27,961 nt of DNA, from positions 358,663 through 386,623 of the forward strand of contig MNCI01010141.1 of assembly GCA_015680685.1 (NCBI GenBank). The letters run 5' to 3'. The stretch comes from Gnetum montanum (lineage: Eukaryota > Streptophyta > Gnetopsida > Gnetales > Gnetaceae). The position numbers and the translations under genes are program-made. Positions 9,840-20,479 of the stretch are shown piece after piece (the first letter of the stretch is position 1; each line of letters begins with the position of its first letter). The notes beneath the pieces were generated by a model, which saw nothing but the letters and a program-made list of their open reading frames with translations, made no database searches and was not told where the DNA came from.

Positions 9840-10639
9840 TGATGAAATGTGTTTTGTTGGCCATGACATCAGGTAAGCAACGTTGAGGCCATGACGTTGT
9901 GTACATGATGTCGGGGCCTGGCTCCAACGTCGAGTGTCCGACATTGCATATATCCTAGTCTATGAATACCACACCTGGGCTCCCGTTTTGAGTTAGTTTG
10001 TAGCTTATTTTTCAATTTTTAAGCAAGGTAGTGAAGCTCTTGCCGTTTCTTTTCCTTAGAATATTTTCTGAGTGCCTGCAGAAGGAGTCTAAGTGTGTAT
10101 AGTTCTTTGTTCAAGCACTGAGAATAGCCTAATATTTTATTTATTACACTTTGCTTTATTGCTCTTTACTTTAATGTATTTGAATTAACCAATTTATTTC
10201 CAATTGATTAATGAACACGAGCACGATCACTTCAAGCATTCATATAATACTTGGTAACCTAGCAATGCTTAACGTTTGGTAGCATGGTAGTGCTTTATGT
10301 GTTTAGGGTGTGTTTAGGAAACTGGGGAAGTTACTTGTGTTAGGCTAGCTAGGCAATAGATAGTTTAGTTTTTAATCTACTCGACTATTTATTCTTGTTG
10401 TAGGCAGTTACACCCATAAAATATAAAATGACAAAAATTTATATGCCTCAATTACACTTAAATCATACCCTTAAGCCTCACAAGTGTAGTTGGGAAGACA
10501 ATGAATGTTCTCAACGCCATTTCATTTCCTAGAGAAACTAGTGTACAGGAGAACTATAGGTCCATGAAATTTGACCAAATTGTGTGTAACACCTTAGTGA
10601 TTCGTATGGTTGGGTGTAGGAGTATCTCGCTGCTCATCA
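9840..10639 (+). repeat. 5' LTR (family A)
   Basis: The LTR is 800 bp, begins TGATGAAATGTG and ends GCTGCTCATCA just before the PBS. The U3 holds arms of opposite orientation (GACATC/GATGTC, AACGTT, TGACGTTG) around a GTGTAC core at about 9863-9920. The position homologous to the TATA box of the 3' LTR reads TATGAATA (9961-9968), so the promoter is probably weakened. It lacks 65 bp present in the 3' LTR. Confidence 0.93.
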
Positions 10640-10640
10640 T

Positions 10641-10660
10641 TGGCACTGTTGCTAGGGAAC
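10641..10660 (+). promoter_or_regulatory. Primer-binding site, tRNA-Asp type, degenerate
   Basis: TGGCACTGTTGCTAGGGAAC lies one base after the 5' LTR. It matches the TGGCGCCGTTGCCGGGGA site used by many plant Athila/Tat elements except for a few transitions, all readable as C-to-T or G-to-A decay. Confidence 0.8.
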
Positions 10661-10799
10661 CTTTTGTTGTTTTGTGCACTATCTAGGACCTAGTGAAAAG
10701 TATTTAAATCGTTGGAATGAACCTTAAAGTTATATATTATTTTACAATTACTACCATAAATTCTCATAGTGCACTGTGATTTTTATTCACTAACTAAAA

Positions 10800-13390
10800 A
10801 TGTCTTCTTCTCACAAGAGCGATTCTCTGCCCAAGGCCGATAGAGTTAATCCGCCAAAGCCTTAACAGTATCAAATTGTATATACTCATCCTAATGAGTA
10901 TGTGTCAAACTTCACCTTCATCCTACATCCGGATGAACAGCTTTGGTGGCATGATATGGAAGGTAACATTATGTTGTTGCTCGATCGTGCTGCTCCTACA
11001 ATGCTCTTTCAAATGCTTGCACGATGTGGTCTTCAAGACCACCATGGGGAGTATATTGTAAAAGATGTTGACACCAGGGATTATCATCCCACTAAAGCAT
11101 AACACTTGTAGGATTGACAACTAGAATAGCACTATGAATTTTCAAAAGAAAAAGGGTTTAATGATTCACCATTCTTGTTATACCAACAAGCTAGTGGGAA
11201 ACCCTTCTTTGACTTCGATGATGGAGGTCAAAATTAGAATTTTCACTTCATAATTCACAATCTTGATTCTAGTAATAAGGGAACTAATGACAACGGAGGA
11301 TTCAGAGAGGTAAATCAAGATAGGGATGCTGACAAGAAGCATGATCATCATCATGGTCATGATCACCGAAGAGGTGGTAGTAGGCATCGTGATGGTGCTA
11401 ATTCTCCTTCCTTTTTTCCTTTGTCATCTTCTTCTTCTTCTGGCTCTGACCAGGACCACAGAGAGCAAGATTGTGATGGAGCTAATCGAAATAAATAAAA
11501 CAACCAATGAGACCAAAATAACCAAAGGGACCATCGGGATAGACAAGATCAAGGGTGCAGAAGTTCAAGACAAGCACATCATCATGAACAAAGGGGTAGT
11601 GGAGGGCATCGTAAGCACCATGATCAAGGCCTCGATGAGCCTCTATTTGCTACTCGAAGTATGCTTAACATCATAGAGGTAATCAAAATTCCAACAAGGC
11701 ATGTGAAAGATAGTCGGATCAAATGGTTAGACATGAACAATATTCCTCGATTTGAAGGAGGATATAAATCTGATCCACAAAATCATCTTCAAGCTTTCCA
11801 AGATGCATGTTCCTTGCAAAATATAGAGAACAAGTGGCAAAAACTAAAGTTGTTCCCCAAGACACTTATCAAAGAAGCAAAAAACTAGTAGTAGTCCTTA
11901 GAGCCAGAATCAATTAGACGATGGAGTACCATGCTTGAGTTGTTCAATGATAAGTATCAAATCTACTCTAGAGTGTCCAACTTTAGGAAGTAAATTCAAG
12001 GGTGGAAGCAAGAAACACACAAACCCTTAGATGTTGGCATTGGTCAATACTATGTCTTGATGCACAAATGTCTTAGCCATGGTTATTCTCAATTGGCTCA
12101 ACTTCACCACATTGTAGATGGGCTCCATAATAAAACAAGGAAAACCCTTAGTGTCTATGCCCAAGGGAAATTGTTAGAACTAATTATCCATTAAGTACAA
12201 AGGTTAATAAAGTAAGTCACCAAAGAGGAGGATGAACTAAGAAAAAGAGAAAGTGTAGAGAAGTAAAACCATGATTCTTCCATGTGCAAGAGGGAGGTTT
12301 GATTCTGTGACAATGAAGATGAGTCTGTATTTGATGAAGGGATGCATAAGAAAGCCTTGCCACTCCAACAATTCCAATTTGAACTTATAGCCAAGGTTGA
12401 TTAGTTAAGGGACTTAATGGATAACAAATTTCAAGTTATTCTCAAAATTGCTGATGAATCTAAAGACTAAAGTAGTGAGCATGAGTGTAGGAGGCGCAAA
12501 GAAGCTGAACGTGCATATTACAAAGGTAAGGGTAAGATTGCTGTAATAGAAGAGGTTGCAGATAGTGAATTAGATTATGATCATGGATGTGACATCTGAC
12601 AGTATGAACATCCTAAGAGATGTTGCCCCATCATCTCACATCCATAGGAGTCTGGGGTATATGCCTTACATCCATGACTTACACAAAGGCAAACATCTAG
12701 AAGGTTACCTTATCCTCAAGGTAATCTCAGGTAGTTCCACTAGCAATAACCATATTATCCAAGTGAAGCTCCACCGTAAATGTATGAACAATATAAACAA
12801 TGGTAGCAACCACAATCATGGGCGTTGGCACCGCTTAGGCAACAATATCCATATTAGTAGCCTGATCCATATGGTTACCACATTCTACAACCCATATCTC
12901 CACATGACTCCTGCAGTCACATTTCTAATTTCTAACCTCACTACCATCCCTCAAATTATTACCAAGCTCATTCACCACATGAAAAAAGGGATATCATCTC
13001 TTATCCTTATCTTCCTCCTATCCCTGCACACACTCCTCCTCTAGTTGCACAGCTACCACCTGCTCCACCAATGCAGGGTGAACTACCTACTCAACTAAAA
13101 CAACACAATGCTACAAGGATTATTAATATGTAATCCAATCATCAATTAGAGGGGTGGAATGTCCAATCAAAGAAAAGACCTTTCTTTTAACCTCGTAGTC
13201 CACCTAAGCCTTCACCTACACCCACGATTGACAATCCTACTCTTACCTCTTCCTTCATATCAAATTCTTTTAGGCCTTCTTCAAACCAAACTCTACTAAG
13301 GATCCATATTGTAATGCTTACACTATGTTTGATTGGATCCATGTAGGAAACCTTTCCAAGAAATTATCCAATCCTAGAAGTCCTCTAATT
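10800..13390 (+). pseudogene. Decayed gag region
   Basis: An ATG at 10800 opens MSSSHKSDSLPKADRV and meets TAA at 10863-10865, probably a former CAA. A His/Asp/Arg-rich stretch follows (11300-11650), then the recognisable Gag core at 11661-12195. The core runs IPRFEGGYKSDPQNHLQAFQ, a triple TAG at 11887-11895, SLEPESIRRW, and LDVGIGQYYVLMHKCLSHGY with HHIVDGLHNKTRKTL after it. This is the retrotransposon Gag pattern 'W..L...SI..W..L...F', then a 'CPHHG'-like segment and a 'Y.GL' segment. A Gln/Pro-rich tail lies at about 12590-13100. No canonical CCHC knuckle was found. Gag would package the element RNA, but this copy is broken many times. Confidence 0.8.
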
Positions 13391-13395
13391 TATTT

Positions 13396-13803
13396 ATAGA
13401 TTGTTGGGAATGAACTATGCAAGGCTCTTCTTAATTCTGGTTCTGGTGTTAATTTGATTTCACATGAGATGTACACTGCCTAGAACCTACCTCCTCTCAA
13501 GAAGAGCAACATTAGATTGGAATTGCAGACCAGTCCATCACTGTTCCATTAGGACTAGTAGAAGACATTGTGGCCACTATCTATGGGTGGTCTTATCCTA
13601 CCGACTTCCTAGTAATCAAAGTGGAGTACTACAAAGGGAACTTTCCAATCATTATGGGAAGGGCATGGCTAAGCACCATCGATGCAAGAATGGGCATTAG
13701 AGATCTTTCCTTGGAGATATCTAGAGAAAATGCATTTGGAAAGATCGAGAAGAAGAGAGTTCCATGCATCACGTACAATGATACAGGGTGCAATTGTGTG
13801 TGA
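13396..13803 (+). pseudogene. Retroviral-type aspartic protease region, catalytic Asp lost
   Basis: The frame reads NELCKALLNSGSGVNLISHE, corresponding to the plant Ty3 protease block CKALLDLGASVNL. The catalytic Asp of the D-S/T-G triad is Asn (AAT at 13433-13435). After stops and a frame change, 13570-13760 gives YPTDFLVIKVEYY and PIIMGRAWLSTIDARMG, matching the second half of the domain with its 'PIILGRPFL' flap-distal motif. The enzyme would process Gag-Pol, and this copy is inactive. Confidence 0.85.
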
Positions 13804-14211
13804 AAACTTTGGGCCATAAAGTAAGCATCTATCTCTACATGCCTAGATGTAGAAATTCAAAGGTGTCTATACATAGTAGCCACAAAACAGAAGGGCACCT
13901 AGTGGCTGATCGCTGATTTAGAAAGTAGCATACTTTGCATGGAACCAACTAAGAGCCTGACATGTGCATATGTCACAGGCATGGATGAACTAGATTAGGT
14001 TCATCACCAAGTCTCTGATGATACAATTGATGATACCCACTGGGAAGAGTTGGAAATTCCTGATAAATTTAAGCAAGAGCCCCTTGAACTAAAAACATTA
14101 TCAGCTAGAATGGAATATGTATTTTTGAAAAATAAGAAACCAGTCATAATTAATGCAAAGCTTGCTCTAGAGTAGAAACAAACACAATTGAAAGTAGTTG
14201 AAAGATGATCA

Positions 14212-15120
14212 ATGGATTTTTCTTGGTCATATCTTGAACTCACAGGAATTGAACCTAGGATATGCCAGCATTGCATCTACATTAACCTGGCCATGAAGCC
14301 AAAACAACAGCCATTAAGGCGGTTGAATCCTAAATTAAAGCAAATCATCAAGGAGAAAATCAAGCAACTCCTCAAGATGGGATTCATCTATTCCATTGCG
14401 AATAGCGAGTGGGTTAGCCCATGTGTAATTATGCCAAAGAAAGGTGGCAAGTGGCAGGTTTGCATTGATTTTAGGTTACTAAATATGGCAACATTCAAGG
14501 ATCACTTTCTATTACCATTTGTTGACTAGGTTCTCGACACAATATATAGGCATTGTTACTATAGTTTTCTAGATGGTTATAGTGGGTATAACCAAATTTA
14601 AATTTCATCAAAAGATCAAGTAAAGACAATGTTCACGAGTCCTTGGGGAACTTTTGCATATCACAAGATGTTGTTTGGTCTATGCCATGCTCTTGCCACA
14701 TTTCAATGCTTGGTTTTAAGAATTTTTCAACAGTAGATTGGTAGTGGTGTGAAAGTCTTTATGTATGACTTCTCCACCTATGGAGCTACATTTGAGCAAG
14801 CCCTGAATCACCTTGAGCAAGTGTTGAAATGGTGTGTTGAAACTAACTTGTGGCTCAATTAGTAGAAAAGGCACCTCATTGTCCAAGAGGGCATTGTACT
14901 GGTGCACAAAATCTCACAAGCAGGAATTGAGGTAGACCCTGAGAAAATAAGGATCATTGAAGGAATAACTTGCCAACCAGAAATAGTTAAAGATGTTTGG
15001 TCATTCATTGGACATACTAGCTACTACTAGTGATTCATAGAGAATTTCTCTAAGATCATAAAATCGTTGGTCGAGCTAACATGAAAAGATGCTTCCTTTG
15101 TCTAAATCATAGAATGTGCA
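14212..15120 (+). pseudogene. Reverse transcriptase region, YxDD motif damaged
   Basis: The region starts near LTGIEPRICQHCIYINLAMK and LNPKLKQIIKEKIKQLLKMG. It continues through SEWVSPCVIMPKKGGKWQVC and IDFRLLN to 14529, where TAG replaces the Gln of the 'LPFIDQ' motif. Further on are SPWGTFAYHKMLFGLCHALA and VFMYDFSTYG at about 14755-14784. In the active family this last motif is 'MDDF', so the first catalytic Asp is Tyr here (TAT at 14764-14766). Several more in-frame stops follow. This is the standard Ty3/gypsy RT, fused in pol between protease and RNase H. Confidence 0.92.
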
Positions 15121-15179
15121 AAAGCATTTGAGAAACTGAAAAAGAAGCTTGTAGAGACTCCAATCCTACAAGCACTTGA

Positions 15180-15550
15180 CTAGTCTAGACCATTTCATAT
15201 TATGACAGATGCATTAAATTATGCCTTGGGAGCTATGCTTATGCAATTGGATGACAGGAAAAAACCATACTACATCCACTACACCAACCAAAGCATTATG
15301 GGTGCACAACTAAACTACACCACTACAAAAAAAGAATTAATGGTTGTGGTGTTCACTCTAGAAAATTTTAGGCACTATGTGCTTAGATATAAGGTGTTTG
15401 TGCACACTAATCACAATGTTATTCACTTCCTAATGAACAATCCAATGGTGAGCCCCCATGTTATATCGTGGCTGGTGATCTTGCAAGAGTTTGATCTTAC
15501 AATGGTAGATTGAAAGGGCATTGAGAATGTGGTCGCTAATCACTTGTCTT
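15180..15550 (+). pseudogene. RNase H region
   Basis: The frame carries FHIMTDALNYALGAMLMQLD, KKPYYIHYTN, LNYTTTKKELMVVVFTLENF and VFVHTNHNVIHFLMNNP. These are the Ty3/gypsy RNase H blocks 'TDAS..A.GA.L.Q', 'Y..TEKELLA' and 'V.TDH..L'. The Asp of the last block is Asn. A stop replaces Trp just before the domain ('LD-stop-SRPF' at about 15179-15192), and more stops follow it. The activity would degrade RNA in the RNA-DNA hybrid. Confidence 0.9.
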
Positions 15551-15756
15551 AGTTGTGATGGGATGACAAAGAGGAAGAGAGCCCATTATCTAATACATTT
15601 CTTGATGAACTCCTCTTTGCTGGGGCTATAACTAAACAAATTCCCAATGAGCCAAAATGGTATGATAGCATTCTTACCTATCTTCTCATTCATGAGAGGC
15701 CACAAGGGTTAGAACACTAGAAAAAATAACAGTTTCTTCACCAGATAAAGCACTTC

Positions 15757-16920
15757 ATGGAGATCAATGGACACCTCTATAAGGTTTGTGTCGATGGCCT
15801 AGTTCGTTGGTGTGTCCCTGATGCTAATCAACTATGCATTTTCCAAGATGATCATAAAGGTCCTTATGGAGGACACTATGCTAGGAGACACACGACCATT
15901 AAAATCCTGATGGCAGGGTACTATTGGACAACACTCTTTAGGGATGCTCATTATTACATCCACTCTTGTGAACGATGCCAACGAGATGGTGGAATGACTA
16001 CTTAAATGGAGGAACCTCAACAATGGATTCAACCACTAGAACCATTTGACATCTAGGGCATTGATTTCATGGATCCCATCATGCTCATGTCAAATGAAAA
16101 GGCATACATCATAGTCATTGTTGACTATTATACGAAATGGATAGAAGCAATATCCATCATTGACTGTACATCCTCTATTGCTACTTGGTTTGTACAACAA
16201 AACATTGTAAACAGGTTTGGTGTGCCACGTGCATTAATTTTTGATAATGGAACTCATTTTATAGGCACTACTTTTCAGAAGTTGATGTAATGCTTGGGGG
16301 TTGAACATAAACTCGCAACACCTTACCATCCCCAAAATAATGACCAAGCTAAGGTTACCAATAGGCAAATCATAAGGATACTAACAAGAACTGTTAGCAA
16401 GTATAGGAAGGACTGGAGCACAAAACTCAACCATGCCCTTTGGGCCTACCACTCAAATTGAAAACTTCCTATAGGCTACTCTCCCTATGAGCTTATGTAT
16501 GGCAAACTACCAATACTTCCTATTCAATCTAAACTCTATACACTTTCAACAGCTTGTGACCTTGACCTTGACTTCAGTCTAGCTTAAAAAGAATGTTTGA
16601 TGAATCTCAACTTGCTAGACAAAAACCTATTAGTAGCCTTATCATCTAACTAGTTGCACAAGGCCTACAACAAAAAACATCATGACCTGAAAATTAGAAA
16701 AGTTAAATTTCAACCAAGAGATAAGGTTCTCTACTAGAACCCCACACATGTACCTCAATGAACTAAGTTTCAAACATTTTGGAAAGGACCTTACATCATT
16801 TATAAGACTTTTCCTTCTGGGGCCATGATGATTTATAAACCTGGGAGACCAAACAAGAAATAGCTAGTCAACATTCAAAAAATTAAACCTTTCCATGAGC
16901 ATATGCTAGCTAACACAACA
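15757..16920 (+). pseudogene. Integrase region, catalytic Glu lost
   Basis: The zinc domain keeps its H-H-C-C residues (GGHYARRHTTIKILMAGYYW, then HSCERCQRDGG). The core has GIDFMDPIM with the first Asp, preceded by TAG for Trp at 16054-16056, and IFDNGTHFIGTTF with the second Asp. The third acidic residue is replaced: HPQNNDQAKV has Lys (AAG 16351-16353) where the family has Glu. The C-terminal part ('WKGPYIIYKTFPSGAMMI', 'KIKPFHEHM') is recognisable to about 16900. No chromodomain is visible. Integrase inserts the DNA copy, and this one is inactive. Confidence 0.92.
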
Positions 16921-16978
16921 AGCACCTCATTTGATGGACAACCACACTCAATATTTTGGATCTCCTTCTTCTTTCAAC

Positions 16979-16994
16979 TTAGTTGTGGGGGAGA
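16979..16994 (+). promoter_or_regulatory. First polypurine-tract-like site, just after integrase
   Basis: TTAGTTGTGGGGGAGA lies right after the integrase C-terminus. Its first 13 bases are identical to those at 19043-19055 next to the 3' LTR. Plant Athila/Tat elements often have a purine tract of this form after pol. Confidence 0.6.
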
Positions 16995-19042
16995 TGGCCA
17001 ACCATGATAATTATTTAAGTGGCTCCTTAGTTTTTCAAACTTTTTTTTTTGTTTTACATGTTTTTCATTTTACACATTCTTTATTTTACATCCTTTTGTT
17101 TTTATGTTATTAATCTTTTCTAATTTTTGTTTTACACCATCATTAGTACATTTGATATTTCTTGAACATTTTACACTTTCTTTTATATTTTCTTTTATTT
17201 GGTGTTATTTTCTAACATTTTGTTAATAAGTGCTAGGTACATTGGTAATGCGTTACTTGATGATGGTATGTATTATTTTATTTGATTATTGGTGTTTGGT
17301 TTCTAGCTTTGAATTTCATTACGGATAATTAGGACATGGTTTCTTTTCAAGTAATAAGTAGTGAGGTTACAACATCCACCCATCCACAAACTCTATGGTT
17401 TTCCTTATTTTGGAAACGTGTAGTCCCTTTTTCATTAATAAAAATTTAATAAATTTGTGAATTTGGTGGTTTTTGGAATTGGAAAGGATTCAAAGGTTTT
17501 AACAAGGTTTGGCTTCAAGGGGATTCAGTATTCTTTGTGTTTTTCCGTTTGCTTGGATGCATGTGTATTTTCATGAATTTCTTATCATTTTGTGTCATCC
17601 AATAAAAGGAAGTTGAATAAGTCCTTACATGGCATGGTTCTCATCAGAAAAAAATGATGAGAATTCAAAGCACACCCCTTGGATAAAATAAATGTATATG
17701 TCCTTGCTTGGTGTGGTTCTCATCAAAAAATGAAAAAAAAATATGAGGATTCAAAGCACACTCCTTGGACAAAATAAATGCATATGTCTTTGAATGGTGC
17801 GGTTCTCATTTCAAAATAAAAATAATGAGAATTCAAAGCACACCCCTTAGACCAAATAAATGGGCTACAAGCATTGGTTATGAAACTTGTCTCCTCTAAC
17901 TAACGCCTTCGTCACTTTCTCCTTCTTCTCTAATTTTGAACAGTGGTTATTCTCTTATGTCTTAGGGGATGGATTAGTCTTAAAATGTCGATGCGAAGTC
18001 ACTGAATGTGATTAGTTTTGGTCTATACTAAGGATGGATTCTATCAACTCATTTACCCACAAAATCCACAAGGGACTTCATGTGACTATAATTAGGAACT
18101 CCATTCCACTTTCTCTCTCATCCATCTATGCTTCCTATGTCTCACCTCACTACCGATTTCATGTTTTGGTTCAATGTCCTAGTTTGATGTGTCAAAATTC
18201 TTAGTTAGTTTCTTTTGGGTTTTTGTATTTAACCTTTTGTAATCATTAATCATCCATGGAGCCCACAGACTCTTTGGTTTGAAGTTACGCAAAGGCAAAA
18301 AGGCCTATGCTTGCTTTGGAGATGACCCACTTGCACATCTTTCGGTTAGATTAGTTAAGTTCGTTACCCTTAGATACTCTTACAATTAAATTCTTTTTGT
18401 TTATCCCATCAATGACATCCAATTTACACATCTTCACAACAATTTTCAATGAGTTCTTCTTTTCATTATTGTGAATTCTTATACCCTCTTTAAATATTTC
18501 CTTGTATTGAACTTTTTTAAATTTAAATGACCACTTAATTACATTAACCGTATCTATCAACCTTCCTATTAACACTACTCAAGGAACCAATCAATCATAA
18601 TCACAACCTAGCTAAGTGTAACCACTTATGAGACAAGGCATTTAATAGTTATGTGTTACACATTACATACGAATTCATGATTTTGTTGTGATTGCAGTGG
18701 GAAGCATGGGTTGGAAGCAGGAATATCTTCACCAATGATGATGCAGTAGTACCACATAATGAGAATCATTCATGCTCATTGGATCTCTTCTCTCTCTCTC
18801 TCTCATTCTTTTGCTACTAAGAGGTGTTGGATGTCAATCTTCTTCAGGATGTTCACCTCTCTTGTCATGAACACCCAATGTTATAAAAATATTGTAATTC
18901 CATACACTTGGACACTCAAATTCTATATGTCTATTTCATCTAAGTCAATTTGTAATGTTAGTTCATAATCCAATACCTACCTAATATGTTATGTTGTAAA
19001 AAACTTGTTCCTTCTTTTTGTAACTCAGGGACAATTTTTCAT
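16995..19042 (+). other. Noncoding 3' region of the retrotransposon
   Basis: About 2 kb between integrase and the terminal polypurine tract with no supported frame. It begins with a T-rich stretch (17040-17230). The tandem hairpin repeats at 17621-17865 lie within it. No envelope-like or other accessory gene was found. Confidence 0.6.
17621..17865 (+). repeat. Three tandem repeats (about 79-86 bp), each with a hairpin
   Basis: Units start near 17621, 17700 and 17786. Each reads roughly 'gtcctt-c-tggtgtggttctcat', an A-rich loop, 'atgagaattcaaagcacaccccttgga-aaaataaatg'. The stems are TTCTCATCA/TGATGAGAA (17638-17646 with 17655-17663), TTCTCAT/ATGAGGA (17717-17723 with 17743-17749) and TTCTCATT/AATGAGAA (17803-17810 with 17824-17831). 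Tandem repeats in the 3' untranslated region are known for plant Ty3/gypsy elements. Confidence 0.85.
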
Positions 19043-19057
19043 TTAGTTGTGGGGGTG
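19043..19057 (+). promoter_or_regulatory. Terminal polypurine tract
   Basis: TTAGTTGTGGGGGTG directly precedes the 3' LTR start at 19058. This position and its purine run fit the plus-strand primer of reverse transcription. Confidence 0.85.
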
Positions 19058-19905
19058 TGACGAAACGTGTTTTGTTGGCCACGACATCGGCTATGCAATG
19101 TCATGGTTGTGACGTCACGTACGTGATGTTGGGACCTAACTCTGACATCAGGGCATGTATCTTAGTCTATAAATACCACACCTAGGCTTTCGTTTTGAGT
19201 CATATTATAGTTTAGTTTTCAGTTTTCAAGCAACGTAGCAAAGCTCTTGCCGTTTCTTTTCCTTAGAGTTAGAATATTTTTTGAGTGCTGAAAAAAAGAG
19301 TCTAAGTGTGTACAGTTCTTTTTTCAAGCACTGATGTACCTAAGTGCAGTAATGTGATGGGAATAAAATGAACTCTTTTGACAACCCTTGTAGCACTAAG
19401 AATAGCTTAATATTGTCTCTATTACACTTTGCTTTACTACTCTTTCCTTTAATGTATTTGAATTAACCAATTTATTTCTAGTTGATTAATGAACATGAGC
19501 ATGACCACTTCAAGCATTCATATAGTACTCGGTAACCTAGGAACGCTTAACGTTTTGTAGCCTAGTAATGCTATATGTGTTTAGGAAAGTGGAATAGTTA
19601 CTTGTGTTAGACTAGCTAGGCAATAGACAATTTAGCTTTTAATCTACTCAACTCTCTATTCTTTTTGTAGGTGATTACACCATAAAATATAAAATGACAG
19701 AAATTCATATGCCTCAATTACACTTAAACCATATCCTGGAGCCTCACAAGTGTATTTGGGAAGACAATGAATGTTCTCAATGTCATTTCACTTCCTAGAG
19801 AAACTAGTGTACGAGTTAACTATAGGTCCACGAAATTTGACTGAATCATGCATAACGCCTTCGTGATTCGTATGGTTGGGCATAGGGGTACCTCACTGCT
19901 CATCA
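19058..19905 (+). repeat. 3' LTR (family A)
   Basis: The LTR is 848 bp, begins TGACGAAACGTG and ends CACTGCTCATCA. It has a better preserved promoter than the 5' LTR: TATAAATA at 19168-19175, a TGACGTCA element (19110-19117, the CRE/as-1-type bZIP site) and the overlapping 12-bp palindrome TCACGTACGTGA (19115-19126). A 65-bp segment at 19333-19397, bordered by AGCACT at both ends, is absent from the 5' LTR. Confidence 0.93.
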
Positions 19906-19910
19906 CTATT
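19906..19910. repeat. Target-site duplication CTATT (right)
   Basis: The five bases are identical to 9835-9839, confirming the right end of the element at 19905. Confidence 0.9.
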
Positions 19911-20479
19911 TACAGGCCTTATTTCAAAACTTGGGATAAAAATCAAAATTACTCCTATGTTAAAGTTGTCAAAAAAATTTATCCATATATAATAGAAAAA
20001 GTTATCAAATCTCATGTATTAATCACTGAAACTTTCTATGTACTAAAATTGAACTACTTTTATTATTTACATTAGAGATCTTATCAATCTAAAGGACTAG
20101 TTTATTGTTAACAATCTTTTTTGGATAATGCTTGTATATCTTAGCAAACTATTGGAATTGAATCTATAACATTGAAAGACACAAGCCATGAACCTTAACC
20201 AACAATTCACAGTGTTATATGAATCAATCATAGCATTAGAAGTAATACTTCCATTTCCTTGAAACATCAATGTATAAAAATAATTGAGGCATGCAAACTA
20301 TTAGTTAGAGAAGCTAAAATACTACATTTATTAACAACATTTAACACAAAAATCATGCATAAGATCATGGTATTGATTATAAAAAAGTGCTAGTAAGAAA
20401 CAATGTATATACATAAATATCATCAAAAAGCAATGTTAGAGAAAACTATGGCTGAATACATATACATAAACACAATGGT
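19911..20479. other. Intergenic, nothing recognised
   Basis: AT-rich DNA following the retrotransposon. No frame, repeat or element end is supported. Confidence 0.4.

Larger units (their letters stand above)
9840..19905 (+). mobile_element. Full-length decayed Ty3/gypsy (Athila/Tat-like) retrotransposon
   Basis: The element is about 10.07 kb, bounded by LTRs beginning TGA and ending CTGCTCATCA and flanked by a perfect CTATT duplication. The interior order is PBS, gag, protease, RT, RNase H, integrase and polypurine tract, which is the Ty3/gypsy order. The PBS resembles the tRNA-Asp-type site of plant Athila/Tat elements, and about 2 kb of noncoding DNA follows integrase. No chromodomain and no envelope-like frame were seen. 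Protease, RT and integrase have each lost a catalytic residue and pol has about two dozen in-frame stops. The LTR pair differs at roughly 20 of the last 140 positions by eye, so the insertion is old. It cannot move by itself. Confidence 0.95.

Noticed and set aside
11326-11676. A 116-residue protein in the retroelement 5' part
   Set aside because: The Gag frame at this place gives a His/Asp/Arg-rich stretch continuous with the Gag core; the listed frame is a shifted reading of it.
16931-17113. An envelope-like gene after integrase
   Set aside because: The 60-residue frame is low-complexity Phe/Leu-rich translation of a T-rich tract, with no signal peptide plus domain structure and no continuation.
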